A model generated the notes under the pieces. It did not search any database. It saw nothing but the letters and a program-made list of their open reading frames with translations, and was not told where the DNA came from. From Pseudomonadota bacterium (GTDB lineage: Bacteria > Pseudomonadota > Alphaproteobacteria > Rhodospirillales > Magnetospirillaceae), in NCBI GenBank assembly GCA_023437865.1, contig JAEZFE010000357.1:1-26012 (forward strand): a DNA stretch of 26,012 bases, written 5' to 3'. Each line of letters starts with the position of its first letter. Positions within the stretch are counted from its first letter, which is position 1. Made by a program: the position numbers and the translations under genes. Positions 8,514 through 15,628 of this stretch are shown here, piece after piece.

Positions 8514-8702
8514 TTACTTGCCGCCGCAGGTCTTGAGGCCCAGAGGCAGGTAAGCCGGGCACCAGCCGACAATGCCGGTCAGCAGCGGAGCGATGCCGAT
8601 ATAGCCCCACAGGCCGATGGTGCCGGTGGCGGCCAGGGCGATCAGCGCAACGCCACCGATGATGCGCAGGATGCGGTCGATGCCGCCGACATTTCTGGTC
8701 AT
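8514..8702 (-). CDS. Small YgaP-like inner-membrane protein (DUF2892)
   Basis: This 62-residue protein opens with MTRNVGGIDRILRIIGG, has two hydrophobic helices (about residues 13-30 and 33-48), and ends in GWCPAYLPLGLKTCGGK. The layout and the C48/C59 pair match the DUF2892 family, which also forms the membrane part of the E. coli rhodanese YgaP. No rhodanese domain is attached here. It lies 79 bases downstream of, and on the same strand as, a Crp/Fnr regulator, a pairing I associate with sulfur or redox responses. The exact function is unknown. A palindrome at 8762-8774 lies about 60 bases before the start and may control it separately from the regulator. Confidence 0.88.
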   Translation of the reverse strand: MTRNVGGIDRILRIIGGVALIALAATGTIGLWGYIGIAPLLTGIVGWCPAYLPLGLKTCGGK

Positions 8703-8761
8703 TGTGAAACTCCACGGGAATGAACTGCTGCCGGTTCTACAGCACCCCTATCCTTCATTCC

Positions 8762-8774
8762 GTGACTAGATCAC
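8762..8774. promoter_or_regulatory. GTGA-N5-TCAC palindrome, possible Crp/Fnr-type operator
   Basis: GTGACTAGATCAC carries GTGA and TCAC half sites separated by 5 bases. It lies between the crp/fnr-like gene (stop at 8782) and the DUF2892 start at 8702. Half sites of this sort are used by Crp-family regulators, although classical Crp spacing is 6. Autoregulation of the pair is an inference. Confidence 0.4.
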
Positions 8775-8781
8775 CAAAATC

Positions 8782-9435
8782 TTATGTAAGGGAGGCCAGC
8801 CCCGCCCGGTCTTTGACCTCGACCCGGCCCCGGCGCAGCGCCACCCAGCCGCGGCGCTCGAACTCCTTGAGCTGGCGGCTCACCACCTCGCGCGCAGTGC
8901 CCAGTTCGACGGCGATGTCCTGATGGGTGGCGCGGATTTCGTTTGCCGGGTCGGCATGCTGGCGCAGCCAGCCGGCCAGCCGTACGTCGATGCGGCCAAA
9001 CGCCACCTCCTCGATCAGCATCAACAGGTCTGAAATCCGCGCGGCATAGGCCGAGAACACGAAATCGCGGAACGCCTCGGACTTGCCCAAGAGCGTGCGG
9101 AAGGCAGCCGCTGGCAGAACCAGGACCTTGACGTCGGTCTCGGCGATGCCCTGGGCCGAGTAATCCTCGTGCGCGATAAGGCAATTGGTGGTCAGGACGC
9201 AGGATTGGCCGCCTTCTACGCGGTAGAGAACGATCTCGCGGCCGCCTTCCGAAACCTTCTGCACCCGGATGCAGCCTTCCAGTACCAGCACGTAATTGGC
9301 GCATTCGGCGCCATCTTGGAACAGCACTGTTCCCGCCGGGATGGCAGCGGTGCGCGCTGCGGCCTCAAGCGTTCGGGCTGCATCGGCGTCCAGGTGGGTG
9401 AACTGGGGGAAGCAATGGGCGATTTCTGCGTTCAT
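8782..9435 (-). CDS. Crp/Fnr-family transcriptional regulator
   Basis: This 217-residue protein has a cyclic-nucleotide-binding-like beta roll (about residues 10-115), a dimerisation helix (about 120-150) and a winged helix-turn-helix. The recognition region is THQDIAVELGTAREVVSRQL (170-189). The four-cysteine pattern of FNR is absent, so an oxygen-labile iron-sulfur cluster is unlikely. Canonical cAMP-binding residues are not evident either. Cysteines C79 and C85 in GQSCVLTTNCL sit in the beta roll and, with C45 and C55, could sense redox or sulfur species; this is inference. The gene is followed by a DUF2892 membrane protein gene. There is no clear ribosome binding site before the ATG at 9435, and the perfect palindrome at 9440-9452 occupies that position. 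Confidence 0.92.
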   Translation of the reverse strand: MNAEIAHCFPQFTHLDADAARTLEAAARTAAIPAGTVLFQDGAECANYVLVLEGCIRVQKVSEGGREIVLYRVEGGQSCVLTTNCLIAHEDYSAQGIAETDVKVLVLPAAAFRTLLGKSEAFRDFVFSAYAARISDLLMLIEEVAFGRIDVRLAGWLRQHADPANEIRATHQDIAVELGTAREVVSRQLKEFERRGWVALRRGRVEVKDRAGLASLT

Positions 9436-9439
9436 GGTG

Positions 9440-9452
9440 GGGCATAGTGCCC
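9440..9452. promoter_or_regulatory. Perfect palindrome at the translation start of the Crp/Fnr-like gene
   Basis: GGGCATAGTGCCC has 5-base arms around a 3-base centre and ends 4 bases before the ATG at 9435 (minus strand). It takes the place of a normal ribosome binding site. It could be an autoregulatory operator or a small hairpin that limits translation. Confidence 0.3.
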
Positions 9453-9511
9453 AAGATGTGTGGATCTGACCAGCCCTTCCGCCCGCAAGCGGGTGCCGCT
9501 ACATTGGCGCC

Positions 9512-10429
9512 ATGATTTCCGCCCGCCCCGCGATTTTGCTGGCCACCCTGTGCCTGTGCTCCTGCCGGGGGCCAGCCCAGTCGCGCGACCTGCCCGAGCT
9601 GGTCCAGCGCGAACTGGCGACGCCCCATGTCCTCGGCGTCGTCCAGCTCAAGGCGCCGCAGCGGGGCTTCAATGGCATTTCCGGCATGGCCTACGATGGC
9701 AGCCGGGTGACCGCCATCACCGATATGGGTTATTGGCTGCGGTTCCGGCTGGAGGTGGACCGTGAAGGCCGCCCGGTCTCTGCCGGGGGGCTGGAGATCG
9801 GCAAGCTGGGCGGGCTGGATGGCACCAAGGGGGACAGCGACGCCGAAGAGTTGGTATGGACGCCCGAGGGCTGGCTGGTGAGTTTCGAACGCCGTCACCG
9901 CGTCATGCTCTATGCCGACGGCCTTGAGGGTAAGGCTACGCCGCTCGCCATGCCTCAGGGGTTCACGCGCCAGCCCGGCAATGGCGGGGTCGAGGCCATC
10001 ACTCGGCTGGCCGACGGGCGCCTGCTGATGCTGTCGGAGGAGGGGGGCAACCAGGATGACACCGGCTGGGGCTGGGTGGGCAGGCCGGGCGCCTGGGACA
10101 GCCTGCGCTACCAGCGCGAAGGTCACTTCCGCCCCAGCGGTGCAGCCACCCTGCCCAATGGTGATGTGCTGGTGACCCAGCGCAGTTTCACCCTGCTGGG
10201 CGGCTTCGGCTTCCGCCTCATGCGTATCGCCAGGAACGACATCCGCCCCGGTGCGCTGCTTGTGGGGCGCGAAATCATGCGCCTCGACTCGTCCCAGTTG
10301 GTGGATAATTTCGAGGCCGTCGCCGTCCGCCCACGGGCGGATGGCCGTCTGGTGGCCTACATCCTGTCGGACGACAACATCAACCCGCTGCAGGCAACTC
10401 TGCTGATGGCGGTACTCCTGCCCGACTGA
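9512..10429 (+). CDS. Exported esterase-like/phytase-like domain protein
   Basis: This 305-residue protein has an N-terminal signal (MISARPAILLATLCLCSCRG). The C18 context LCSC is an imperfect lipobox, so it may be a lipoprotein or be cleaved after the AQS that follows. The mature part resembles the 'esterase-like activity of phytase' family, a beta-propeller-like fold. Recognisable segments are GFNGISGMAYDGSRVTAITD, SDAEELVWTPEGWLVSFERR, GGVEAITRLADGRLLMLSEE, and DNFEAVAVRPRADG near the C-terminus. Its substrate is unknown; despite the family name, phytate hydrolysis should not be assumed. There is no Shine-Dalgarno sequence. A TACATT box ends 6 bases before the ATG, so a leaderless transcript is possible. 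It is transcribed divergently from the Crp/Fnr gene across 76 bases. Confidence 0.82.
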   Translation: MISARPAILLATLCLCSCRGPAQSRDLPELVQRELATPHVLGVVQLKAPQRGFNGISGMAYDGSRVTAITDMGYWLRFRLEVDREGRPVSAGGLEIGKLGGLDGTKGDSDAEELVWTPEGWLVSFERRHRVMLYADGLEGKATPLAMPQGFTRQPGNGGVEAITRLADGRLLMLSEEGGNQDDTGWGWVGRPGAWDSLRYQREGHFRPSGAATLPNGDVLVTQRSFTLLGGFGFRLMRIARNDIRPGALLVGREIMRLDSSQLVDNFEAVAVRPRADGRLVAYILSDDNINPLQATLLMAVLLPD

Positions 10430-10523
10430 TCTAGGTCGTGGGCCATATTGCTGGCCTACCCGCACAAGCCCTAGGCTCCAAGGACCAAATCCTTCGGTGT
10501 TCCTAGCCTTGCGTGACGCACCC

Positions 10524-12899
10524 ATGACCATGCTGAGCACAGCCAAAGGACAAGACTTGCGGGAGGTGTCTCTGACCGGAGGTTGGGACGCCGCCCTGCT
10601 GGGAGACGTGCTGGCCGCTGCCGCCGATTGGATCTGGGAGACCGACGCCCAGCTGACGCTTGTTCGTCTGTCCCCCACCTTCGCCCAGGGAACCGGCATT
10701 CCGCTCGACGAATTGCAGGGCCGTACCCTGGAGGATCTGCTGCTGCGTTTCGTCATTGACGAGAGCGAGCTGACCCAGCAATCCAGCCTGCTTCTGGCCC
10801 ATGCGCCGTTCCGCAACCTGCGCCTGCGCCTATGGGATGCCGCCAGCGGGCGCATGCGCCATTTCCTGCTGTCGGGCCGCCCTTACATGGATGAAGCGGG
10901 CTTTGCGGGGTATCGCGGTATCGGGCTGGAGGTCACGGTCCCGGCTGAGCGCGACGTGCGCGAGAGTGAGGGCCGCTTCCGCGCTATCTTCGACCGAGCC
11001 GCGCTGGGGATCGCTGTGGTGCGGCCGGGCGGCAAGCTGACCCAGACCAACCACGCGCTGGAGGCCATGTTCGGCTATCCGGCGGGTGAGTTGGCGCGGC
11101 TGGGATTCGCCGAGCTGACCCACCCCGATGACCGCGCCGCCGATCGCGCTGCCGCGCGCAAGCTGGTCAGCGGCGAGGTTGACAGTTACAGCCGCGAGAA
11201 CCGCTATTTGCGCAAGGACGGCACCTGGTTCTGGGGCCGGCTGACCGCCTCGGTGGCGCCCGGTGAGCGCGAAAGCCGCTTCAGCGTGGTGATGATCGAG
11301 GACATCGACGACCGCAAGCGGGTCGAGGCCAACCTGAGCCTGTTCCGCAAGGTCATGGATGCCGCCCACGAGGCCATCGCCATTCTGTCGCCAGCAGGCA
11401 ACATCCTGTATGCCAATTCGGCTTACGGCCGGCTGTTCGGTGTGCCACCCGAATCGGTAAAGGGCACCCATTACCGGGGCTACTTCCCCGAATCCTCGCG
11501 TGCGGTGATCGACCATACCGTCGGTCCGGCGCTCCGGCGCGGCGAGAGCTGGGAAGGGATCGTCGAGGCCAGCCACGCCAGCGGCACCTCGTTCCCGCTG
11601 TGGCAGCGCGCCGGTGCCCTGCATGACGAAAGCGGGCGGGTGCAGTTTTTCTTTGCCTTCATGCACGACCATACCGGGCAGCAAACATTTGAAGATGAAC
11701 TATTGGACGCAAAAGAAGCGGCGGAGGAGGCCAATGTGGCCAAGACGCGCTTCTTGGCCGCCGCCAGCCACGATCTGCGCCAGCCCATGCAGGCGCTGGC
11801 AATGTTCGTCGCCGTGCTCGCCGGCAAGGCGATGGACCCTGATCAGGCGGGGTTGGTCGCCCGTATCCAGGACTCGGTGACTGCGCTCGACGGCCTGCTC
11901 AACGGCCTGCTCGACGTCTCCAAGCTGGAGGCCGGGCTTATCGTGCCGCATATGTCCGAATTCAATGTGGCGCCCATGATGGAACGCTTGGCCGCCGAGT
12001 TCGAGCCGCTATGCGCCGCTGAGGGCCTTCAATTCACCGTGGTGCCCAGCCGCGCCGTGGTCAAAAGCGATCCCGCGTTGCTGGAGCGCATTCTGCGCAA
12101 CCTGCTCAGCAACGCCGTGCGCTACACCAAGACAGGTCGCATCCTGTTGGGGTGCCGCCAGCGCGGCAAGGCACTGGAATTCCAGGTGTGCGACACCGGT
12201 ATCGGCATTCCAAAGGCCGAACTCAAGAATATCTTCCGTGAATTCCATCAGGTTGGTAATCCAGGCCGTGACCGCCGTCAGGGTCTTGGGCTCGGCCTCG
12301 CCATTGTCGAGCGCTTGGTGGGCCTGATGGACCACGCCATCGAGGTCAAATCCGAGGAAAGCCGCGGTTCGGTGTTCTCCGTCACCGTTCATCGCGCCCA
12401 GCAGCTTGTTGCGGCCGAGAGGCCGCGCCAGCTCCAACTCGGTTTGGCGCGTAAAGGCGCCGCCATTCTGGTGGTCGAAGACGAGCCGGACATCCGTGAA
12501 AGCCTCGAGCTGCTGCTGGAAAGCTGGGGGCACATGGTGCTTACAGCGGCCAGTGCGGATGAGGCGCTGAGGCGGCTGGAGAAATGGGGGCGCAAGCCCG
12601 AGATGATCCTGGCCGATTACCGGCTGGAGAACGGCGACACCGGCGGTGAGGCCATTGCCCGCATCGAGGCCAGCCTTGCGCTCGCGGCCAAGCTGCCCGC
12701 CATCATCCTGACCGGCGACACCGCCCCCGAGCGGTTGCAGCAGGCTAAGGCGCTGGGGCATGGTTTGCTGCACAAGCCGGTCCAGGCCGCTGCCTTGCAG
12801 CGGGCCATTGACGAAGCGCTGGCGCGTGGCGCCCGTGCCCACCGCCGTGCCGCCCGTGGCGCGGGCAGGACGGACGCGAGGAAGGCGAAGGCGTCTTGA
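10524..12899 (+). CDS. PAS-PAS-PAS hybrid histidine kinase with C-terminal receiver
   Basis: This protein of about 791 residues has no membrane segments, so it is probably a cytoplasmic sensor. It has three PAS-type domains (about residues 20-140, 150-265 and 275-390; the second carries the PAC-like RYLRKDGTWFWGRLT). A short linker leads to a HisKA domain with the H-box AAASHDLRQPMQAL (His near 416). The ATPase domain shows NLLSNAVRYTKTGRI, CDTGIGIP and GLGLGLAIV. A receiver follows, with phospho-acceptor Asp in ILADYRLENGD (near 698) and TGD/KPV motifs. The HDLRQP H-box is typical of one family of hybrid kinases. No response regulator gene is adjacent, so its output partner is elsewhere. The start is uncertain: GTG at 10497 or ATG at 10524 or 10530, none with a convincing ribosome binding site. 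Confidence 0.93.
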   Translation: MTMLSTAKGQDLREVSLTGGWDAALLGDVLAAAADWIWETDAQLTLVRLSPTFAQGTGIPLDELQGRTLEDLLLRFVIDESELTQQSSLLLAHAPFRNLRLRLWDAASGRMRHFLLSGRPYMDEAGFAGYRGIGLEVTVPAERDVRESEGRFRAIFDRAALGIAVVRPGGKLTQTNHALEAMFGYPAGELARLGFAELTHPDDRAADRAAARKLVSGEVDSYSRENRYLRKDGTWFWGRLTASVAPGERESRFSVVMIEDIDDRKRVEANLSLFRKVMDAAHEAIAILSPAGNILYANSAYGRLFGVPPESVKGTHYRGYFPESSRAVIDHTVGPALRRGESWEGIVEASHASGTSFPLWQRAGALHDESGRVQFFFAFMHDHTGQQTFEDELLDAKEAAEEANVAKTRFLAAASHDLRQPMQALAMFVAVLAGKAMDPDQAGLVARIQDSVTALDGLLNGLLDVSKLEAGLIVPHMSEFNVAPMMERLAAEFEPLCAAEGLQFTVVPSRAVVKSDPALLERILRNLLSNAVRYTKTGRILLGCRQRGKALEFQVCDTGIGIPKAELKNIFREFHQVGNPGRDRRQGLGLGLAIVERLVGLMDHAIEVKSEESRGSVFSVTVHRAQQLVAAERPRQLQLGLARKGAAILVVEDEPDIRESLELLLESWGHMVLTAASADEALRRLEKWGRKPEMILADYRLENGDTGGEAIARIEASLALAAKLPAIILTGDTAPERLQQAKALGHGLLHKPVQAAALQRAIDEALARGARAHRRAARGAGRTDARKAKAS

Positions 12900-12952
12900 T
12901 CGCCTGACCGGCGGGGCTACGTCAGTTGGGTCACCAACCCCGGAGGCCCGCC

Positions 12953-13813
12953 ATGCCGGACATGCCCGATCAGCTTCCCCGCCAGCACCAGGACCAGCAG
13001 CCGGGCCGCCAGACCCGGATGACGCCCAGGCCGCGCGCCGAGATGGCGGATTACAAGGGGGCAGGCAAGCTGACCGGGCGTGTCGCTCTGGTCACGGGGG
13101 GAGATTCGGGCATCGGAAGGGCCGTGGCCATCGGCTTCGCCAAGGAAGGGGCGGATGTCGTGGTCTCCTATCTCAACGAATTCGAGGACGCCGAGGAGAC
13201 CAAGCGGCATGTGGAGGCCGCGGGGCGCAAATGCGCGCTGGTGGCCGGCGACGTGGGCGACGAGACATTCTGCCGCAAATTAGTGGAGGAAGCGGTCGGA
13301 ACCTTCGGCAAACTCGATATCGTGGTGAACAACGCTGCCGAGCAGCACCCGCAGAAGAGCCTTGAAGACATCACCGCCGACCAATTGGAGCGGACCTTCC
13401 GCACCAACATCTTTTCCATATTCTTCCTGACTAAGGCAGCGGTGCCGCACCTCAAGCCCGGTGCGGCCATCATCAATACCACCTCGATTACCGCGTACAA
13501 GGGCAACCCACAGCTTCTGGACTATTCTTCGAGCAAGGGCGCCATCACGGCGTTCACGCGCTCACTGGCAATGAATTTGTCCGACAAGGGGATCAGGGTG
13601 AATGCGGTCGCGCCAGGTCCCATTTGGACGCCGCTTATCCCCTCCACCTTCTCCGAGGAACATGTGGAAAAGTTCGGCAAGAGCCAGGCTATGGGGGGTG
13701 TTGGGCAGCCGGATGAGGTGGCGCCGGCCTTCATCTTCCTGGCCTCGGACGATGCCTCCTACATGAGCGGGCAGGTGCTTCATCCAAATGGCGGTGAAGT
13801 GGTCAATGGGTAA
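12953..13813 (+). CDS. Short-chain dehydrogenase/reductase, YghA-like
   Basis: This 286-residue cytoplasmic NAD(P)-dependent oxidoreductase shows the cofactor motif VTGGDSGIGRAVA, the NNAAEQHPQ segment, NTTSITAYKG with the catalytic Ser region, YSSSKGA (YxxxK) and VAPGPIWTPLIPS. The roughly 40-residue polar, Gln/Pro/Arg-rich N-terminal extension before the Rossmann fold is usual for the YghA/YhdF-like branch. Its natural substrate is not known; stress or general aldehyde/alcohol metabolism is commonly suggested. The start at 12953 has CGGAGG 6 bases upstream, and the longer frame from 12926 would include that site, so it is rejected. The gene follows the histidine kinase by 53 bases and could be cotranscribed. 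It converges on the ACT-domain gene. Confidence 0.93.
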   Translation: MPDMPDQLPRQHQDQQPGRQTRMTPRPRAEMADYKGAGKLTGRVALVTGGDSGIGRAVAIGFAKEGADVVVSYLNEFEDAEETKRHVEAAGRKCALVAGDVGDETFCRKLVEEAVGTFGKLDIVVNNAAEQHPQKSLEDITADQLERTFRTNIFSIFFLTKAAVPHLKPGAAIINTTSITAYKGNPQLLDYSSSKGAITAFTRSLAMNLSDKGIRVNAVAPGPIWTPLIPSTFSEEHVEKFGKSQAMGGVGQPDEVAPAFIFLASDDASYMSGQVLHPNGGEVVNG

Positions 13814-13856
13814 TTGTTACAGGGCTCTGCAGCCTTTTCCTGATATGGGCCGAGGC

Positions 13857-14363
13857 TCAAATCTCCTCCACGTGGCAGCTCAGGTTCAGTTCCCCCGCCG
13901 TGTTGGAAACGGTGTTTAGGCACGCCTCGGCACGCTCGGGGATGGCGACGGCAAAGCGCGTGACATAGAGGTTCTGCTCTGGGAATCGCTGGGCGTCCAA
14001 CCGCACGATGTTGGCCTTGAATTCGCCGAACACTTCGGAGATGCGGGCAATCAGGCCGGGGCGGTCGCCGCCCGACAGTACCACGCGGTGGGTGATGCGG
14101 CCCTGCGGCCCGTCTGCGGATTGGAACGGGCGGACCTCGATGCGGGCGCCGCTCAATTCGGGCAGAGCGGCCAGATCTGATTGCAATTGGCTGGCCGGTA
14201 CATCAGCAGGCAACTCGCACACCGAGGTGAATTCGGCTCCGGTTCCCAGCATGGCGAACGTGGTGTCGCCCAGATTGGCTCCCACCTCGAACAGGCGCCC
14301 GGTGATGGCTGCCACCAGGCCGGTGCGGTCGGGGCAGAAGATCGAGACGAGCACGCTGTCCAT
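13857..14363 (-). CDS. Double ACT-domain protein, GcvR-like
   Basis: This 168-residue protein is made of two ACT domains: residues 1-80 (FCPDRTGLVAAITGRLFEVG) and about 88-165 (LSGGDRPGLIARISEVFGEF). Each shows the typical DR(P/T)GL turn. This matches the glycine cleavage system repressor-like (GcvR) family, small amino-acid-sensing proteins that act by binding partners rather than DNA. No gcv gene is nearby, so the ligand and partner are unknown. A GGAG site lies 9 bases before the ATG. It is divergent from pagL across 164 bases. Downstream, 43 bases separate it from the convergent dehydrogenase gene; that gap holds only a weak 4-pair hairpin followed by TTTT on the plus strand. Confidence 0.88.
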   Translation of the reverse strand: MDSVLVSIFCPDRTGLVAAITGRLFEVGANLGDTTFAMLGTGAEFTSVCELPADVPASQLQSDLAALPELSGARIEVRPFQSADGPQGRITHRVVLSGGDRPGLIARISEVFGEFKANIVRLDAQRFPEQNLYVTRFAVAIPERAEACLNTVSNTAGELNLSCHVEEI

Positions 14364-14504
14364 TCGGGAGAACTCCAGTAGTGGCGGATGGTTATGATGC
14401 GCCCTTCAAGGCCGTTTGCAACCCCACCATTGGCGTGGCCTAGGCGCAGCGTCCAGGTTTTCTCCCATAGTCGGTTCAGACCGTTGGGCAGCGGCGCAGC
14501 CTAG

Positions 14505-14524
14505 CCGTCAACCCCAATTGACGG
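14505..14524 (+). promoter_or_regulatory. Inverted repeat occupying the ribosome-binding position of pagL
   Basis: CCGTCAA and TTGACGG form perfect 7-base arms around a 6-base spacer, ending 3 bases before the first ATG of pagL. No Shine-Dalgarno sequence is visible. It could act as an operator overlapping the transcript start or as an RNA hairpin limiting translation. Confidence 0.4.
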
Positions 14525-14527
14525 TTC

Positions 14528-15052
14528 ATGATGAAACGCACCGCCGCACAGGCTATCGCCCTCCTTGTCACCGCCACGCCCGCTTGCGCCGGAATGTCCG
14601 AGCTGCGCCTTGGCCTGCTCGACCACGACATCGGCTTTCTCGGTCACGGCAAGGAGGGCGGGATCGACGTGAACGCCGAATTGTTGTTCGAATCTCCGAG
14701 CTTTCTGGAGGCCGTGTGGGCGCCACGCCCGCATGTCGGGCTATCGGTTAACACCACGGGTGACACCAGCCAGCTTTATGCCGGGCTGACGTGGACGTGG
14801 GAGCCGGTGAATAGGCTGTTCGTCGATGTGTCACTAGGCGGCGCTGTCCATAACGGTGAGCTCAGCGATAGTAGCGGAGAGCGCAAGGAGCTTGGTTCGC
14901 GCGTGCTGTTTCGCGAATCGCTGTCGTTGGGTTACCGGTTAGACGACCGCAACAGCCTTTCCATCTACTTCGACCACGAAAGCAACGCTAGTTTGGCCGA
15001 CAACAACGAAGGGCTGAATAATCTCGGCGTCCGTTGGGGCTACCGGTTCTAA
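14528..15052 (+). CDS. pagL: Lipid A 3-O-deacylase, PagL family
   Basis: This 174-residue outer-membrane beta-barrel enzyme is predicted to remove the 3-position acyl chain from lipid A. A signal peptide (about residues 1-21, ending PACA) precedes alternating amphipathic strands. The C-terminus carries the family signature FDHESNASLADNNEGLNNLG and ends in an aromatic residue (GYRF), as expected for barrel insertion. His150 and Ser152 correspond to the catalytic His and Ser. From memory, the acidic partner in Pseudomonas PagL is 14 residues after the His. Here that position is Asn, and the nearest Glu is 11 residues after the His (E161), so the triad may be arranged differently. Two starts, 14528 and 14531, are equally possible. 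The gene precedes a cytochrome c gene by 40 bases. Confidence 0.87.
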   Translation: MMKRTAAQAIALLVTATPACAGMSELRLGLLDHDIGFLGHGKEGGIDVNAELLFESPSFLEAVWAPRPHVGLSVNTTGDTSQLYAGLTWTWEPVNRLFVDVSLGGAVHNGELSDSSGERKELGSRVLFRESLSLGYRLDDRNSLSIYFDHESNASLADNNEGLNNLGVRWGYRF

Positions 15053-15092
15053 TCTGCTGCGCTATACTCCCCGGCGCTTCGTCGGGGGTGAT

Positions 15093-15539
15093 ATGTCAAA
15101 GCGCCGTTCCATCCTATTGGTTTTGCTTGTTCTTCTGCTGGGGCTGACGGGCTTTGCCGGCTGGCGGGTATTTGCCAACCGCATCGACCCGGGCAACCCC
15201 GCCCAGGTGGCCAAGGGTAAGGCGCTCTACGGCAAACACTGCGCCAGCTGCCACGGTGCCGAACTTCAAGGCGAAACGCCGGACTGGCGGACGCGCAAGC
15301 CGTCGGGCGAATTGCCGGCTCCGCCCCACGATGCCACCGGCCATACCTGGCACCATCCCGACGAGCAGCTGTTCGCCATTACCAAACACGGTATGGCCCG
15401 CTTCGCGCCCGCCGATTACAAGAGTGCGATGCCGGCCTTTGTCGGTACCCTGTCCGACCGCGATATCCGCGCGGTGATCGCCTACATCAAATCCACCTGG
15501 CCCGAGGATATCCGCCGCCGCCAGCAGGAGCGGAACTGA
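15093..15539 (+). CDS. Membrane-anchored c-type cytochrome
   Basis: This 148-residue protein has a Lys/Arg-rich start and one strongly hydrophobic segment (about residues 7-24) that serves as signal or anchor. A single cytochrome c domain faces the periplasm. The haem site is C50-A-S-C53-H54 in GKHCASCHGAE, and the likely sixth ligand is M113 in SAMPAF. It fits the cbb3 CcoP/class I monohaem type (cytochrome_CBB3-like). No partner oxidase or dehydrogenase is adjacent, so its electron-transfer partner is unknown. The upstream gap holds a TATACT box (15063-15068) without a good -35, and a GGGGGTG ribosome binding site. That site is partly within a small inverted repeat (15069-15087). Confidence 0.9.
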   Translation: MSKRRSILLVLLVLLLGLTGFAGWRVFANRIDPGNPAQVAKGKALYGKHCASCHGAELQGETPDWRTRKPSGELPAPPHDATGHTWHHPDEQLFAITKHGMARFAPADYKSAMPAFVGTLSDRDIRAVIAYIKSTWPEDIRRRQQERN

Positions 15540-15568
15540 CAATCGGTTTAAGCCGCCTGCGCCGATTG
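15540..15568 (+). terminator. Inverted repeat after the cytochrome c gene, possible terminator
   Basis: CAATCGG and CCGATTG are perfect 7-base arms separated by 15 bases, starting just after the cytochrome stop codon. No T run follows, so a Rho-independent function is doubtful. It may only stabilise the 3' end of the message. Confidence 0.3.
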
Positions 15569-15628
15569 CCGGGCTGACTGCGCGTACTCACATCCAGTTC
15601 CGTTTCAACCGGAATGAGGATGCAAGCC

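Noticed and set aside
9365..10855. A 496-codon open frame on the minus strand
   Set aside because: It is the antisense shadow of the phytase-like gene, part of the kinase gene and part of the Crp/Fnr gene. High GC content makes such frames common, and its composition is not protein-like.
12760..13365. A 201-codon frame across the kinase-dehydrogenase junction
   Set aside because: It overlaps two well-supported genes in a different frame and is Arg/Gly-rich without motifs.
13814..13856. GGCT-CTGC-AGCC hairpin followed by TTTT as a terminator
   Set aside because: The stem is only four pairs, too short to call with confidence; it is mentioned only as context for the ACT-domain gene.
14393..14398. 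TATGAT as a -10 box for pagL
   Set aside because: No acceptable -35 lies 16-18 bases upstream, and it is about 130 bases from the gene.
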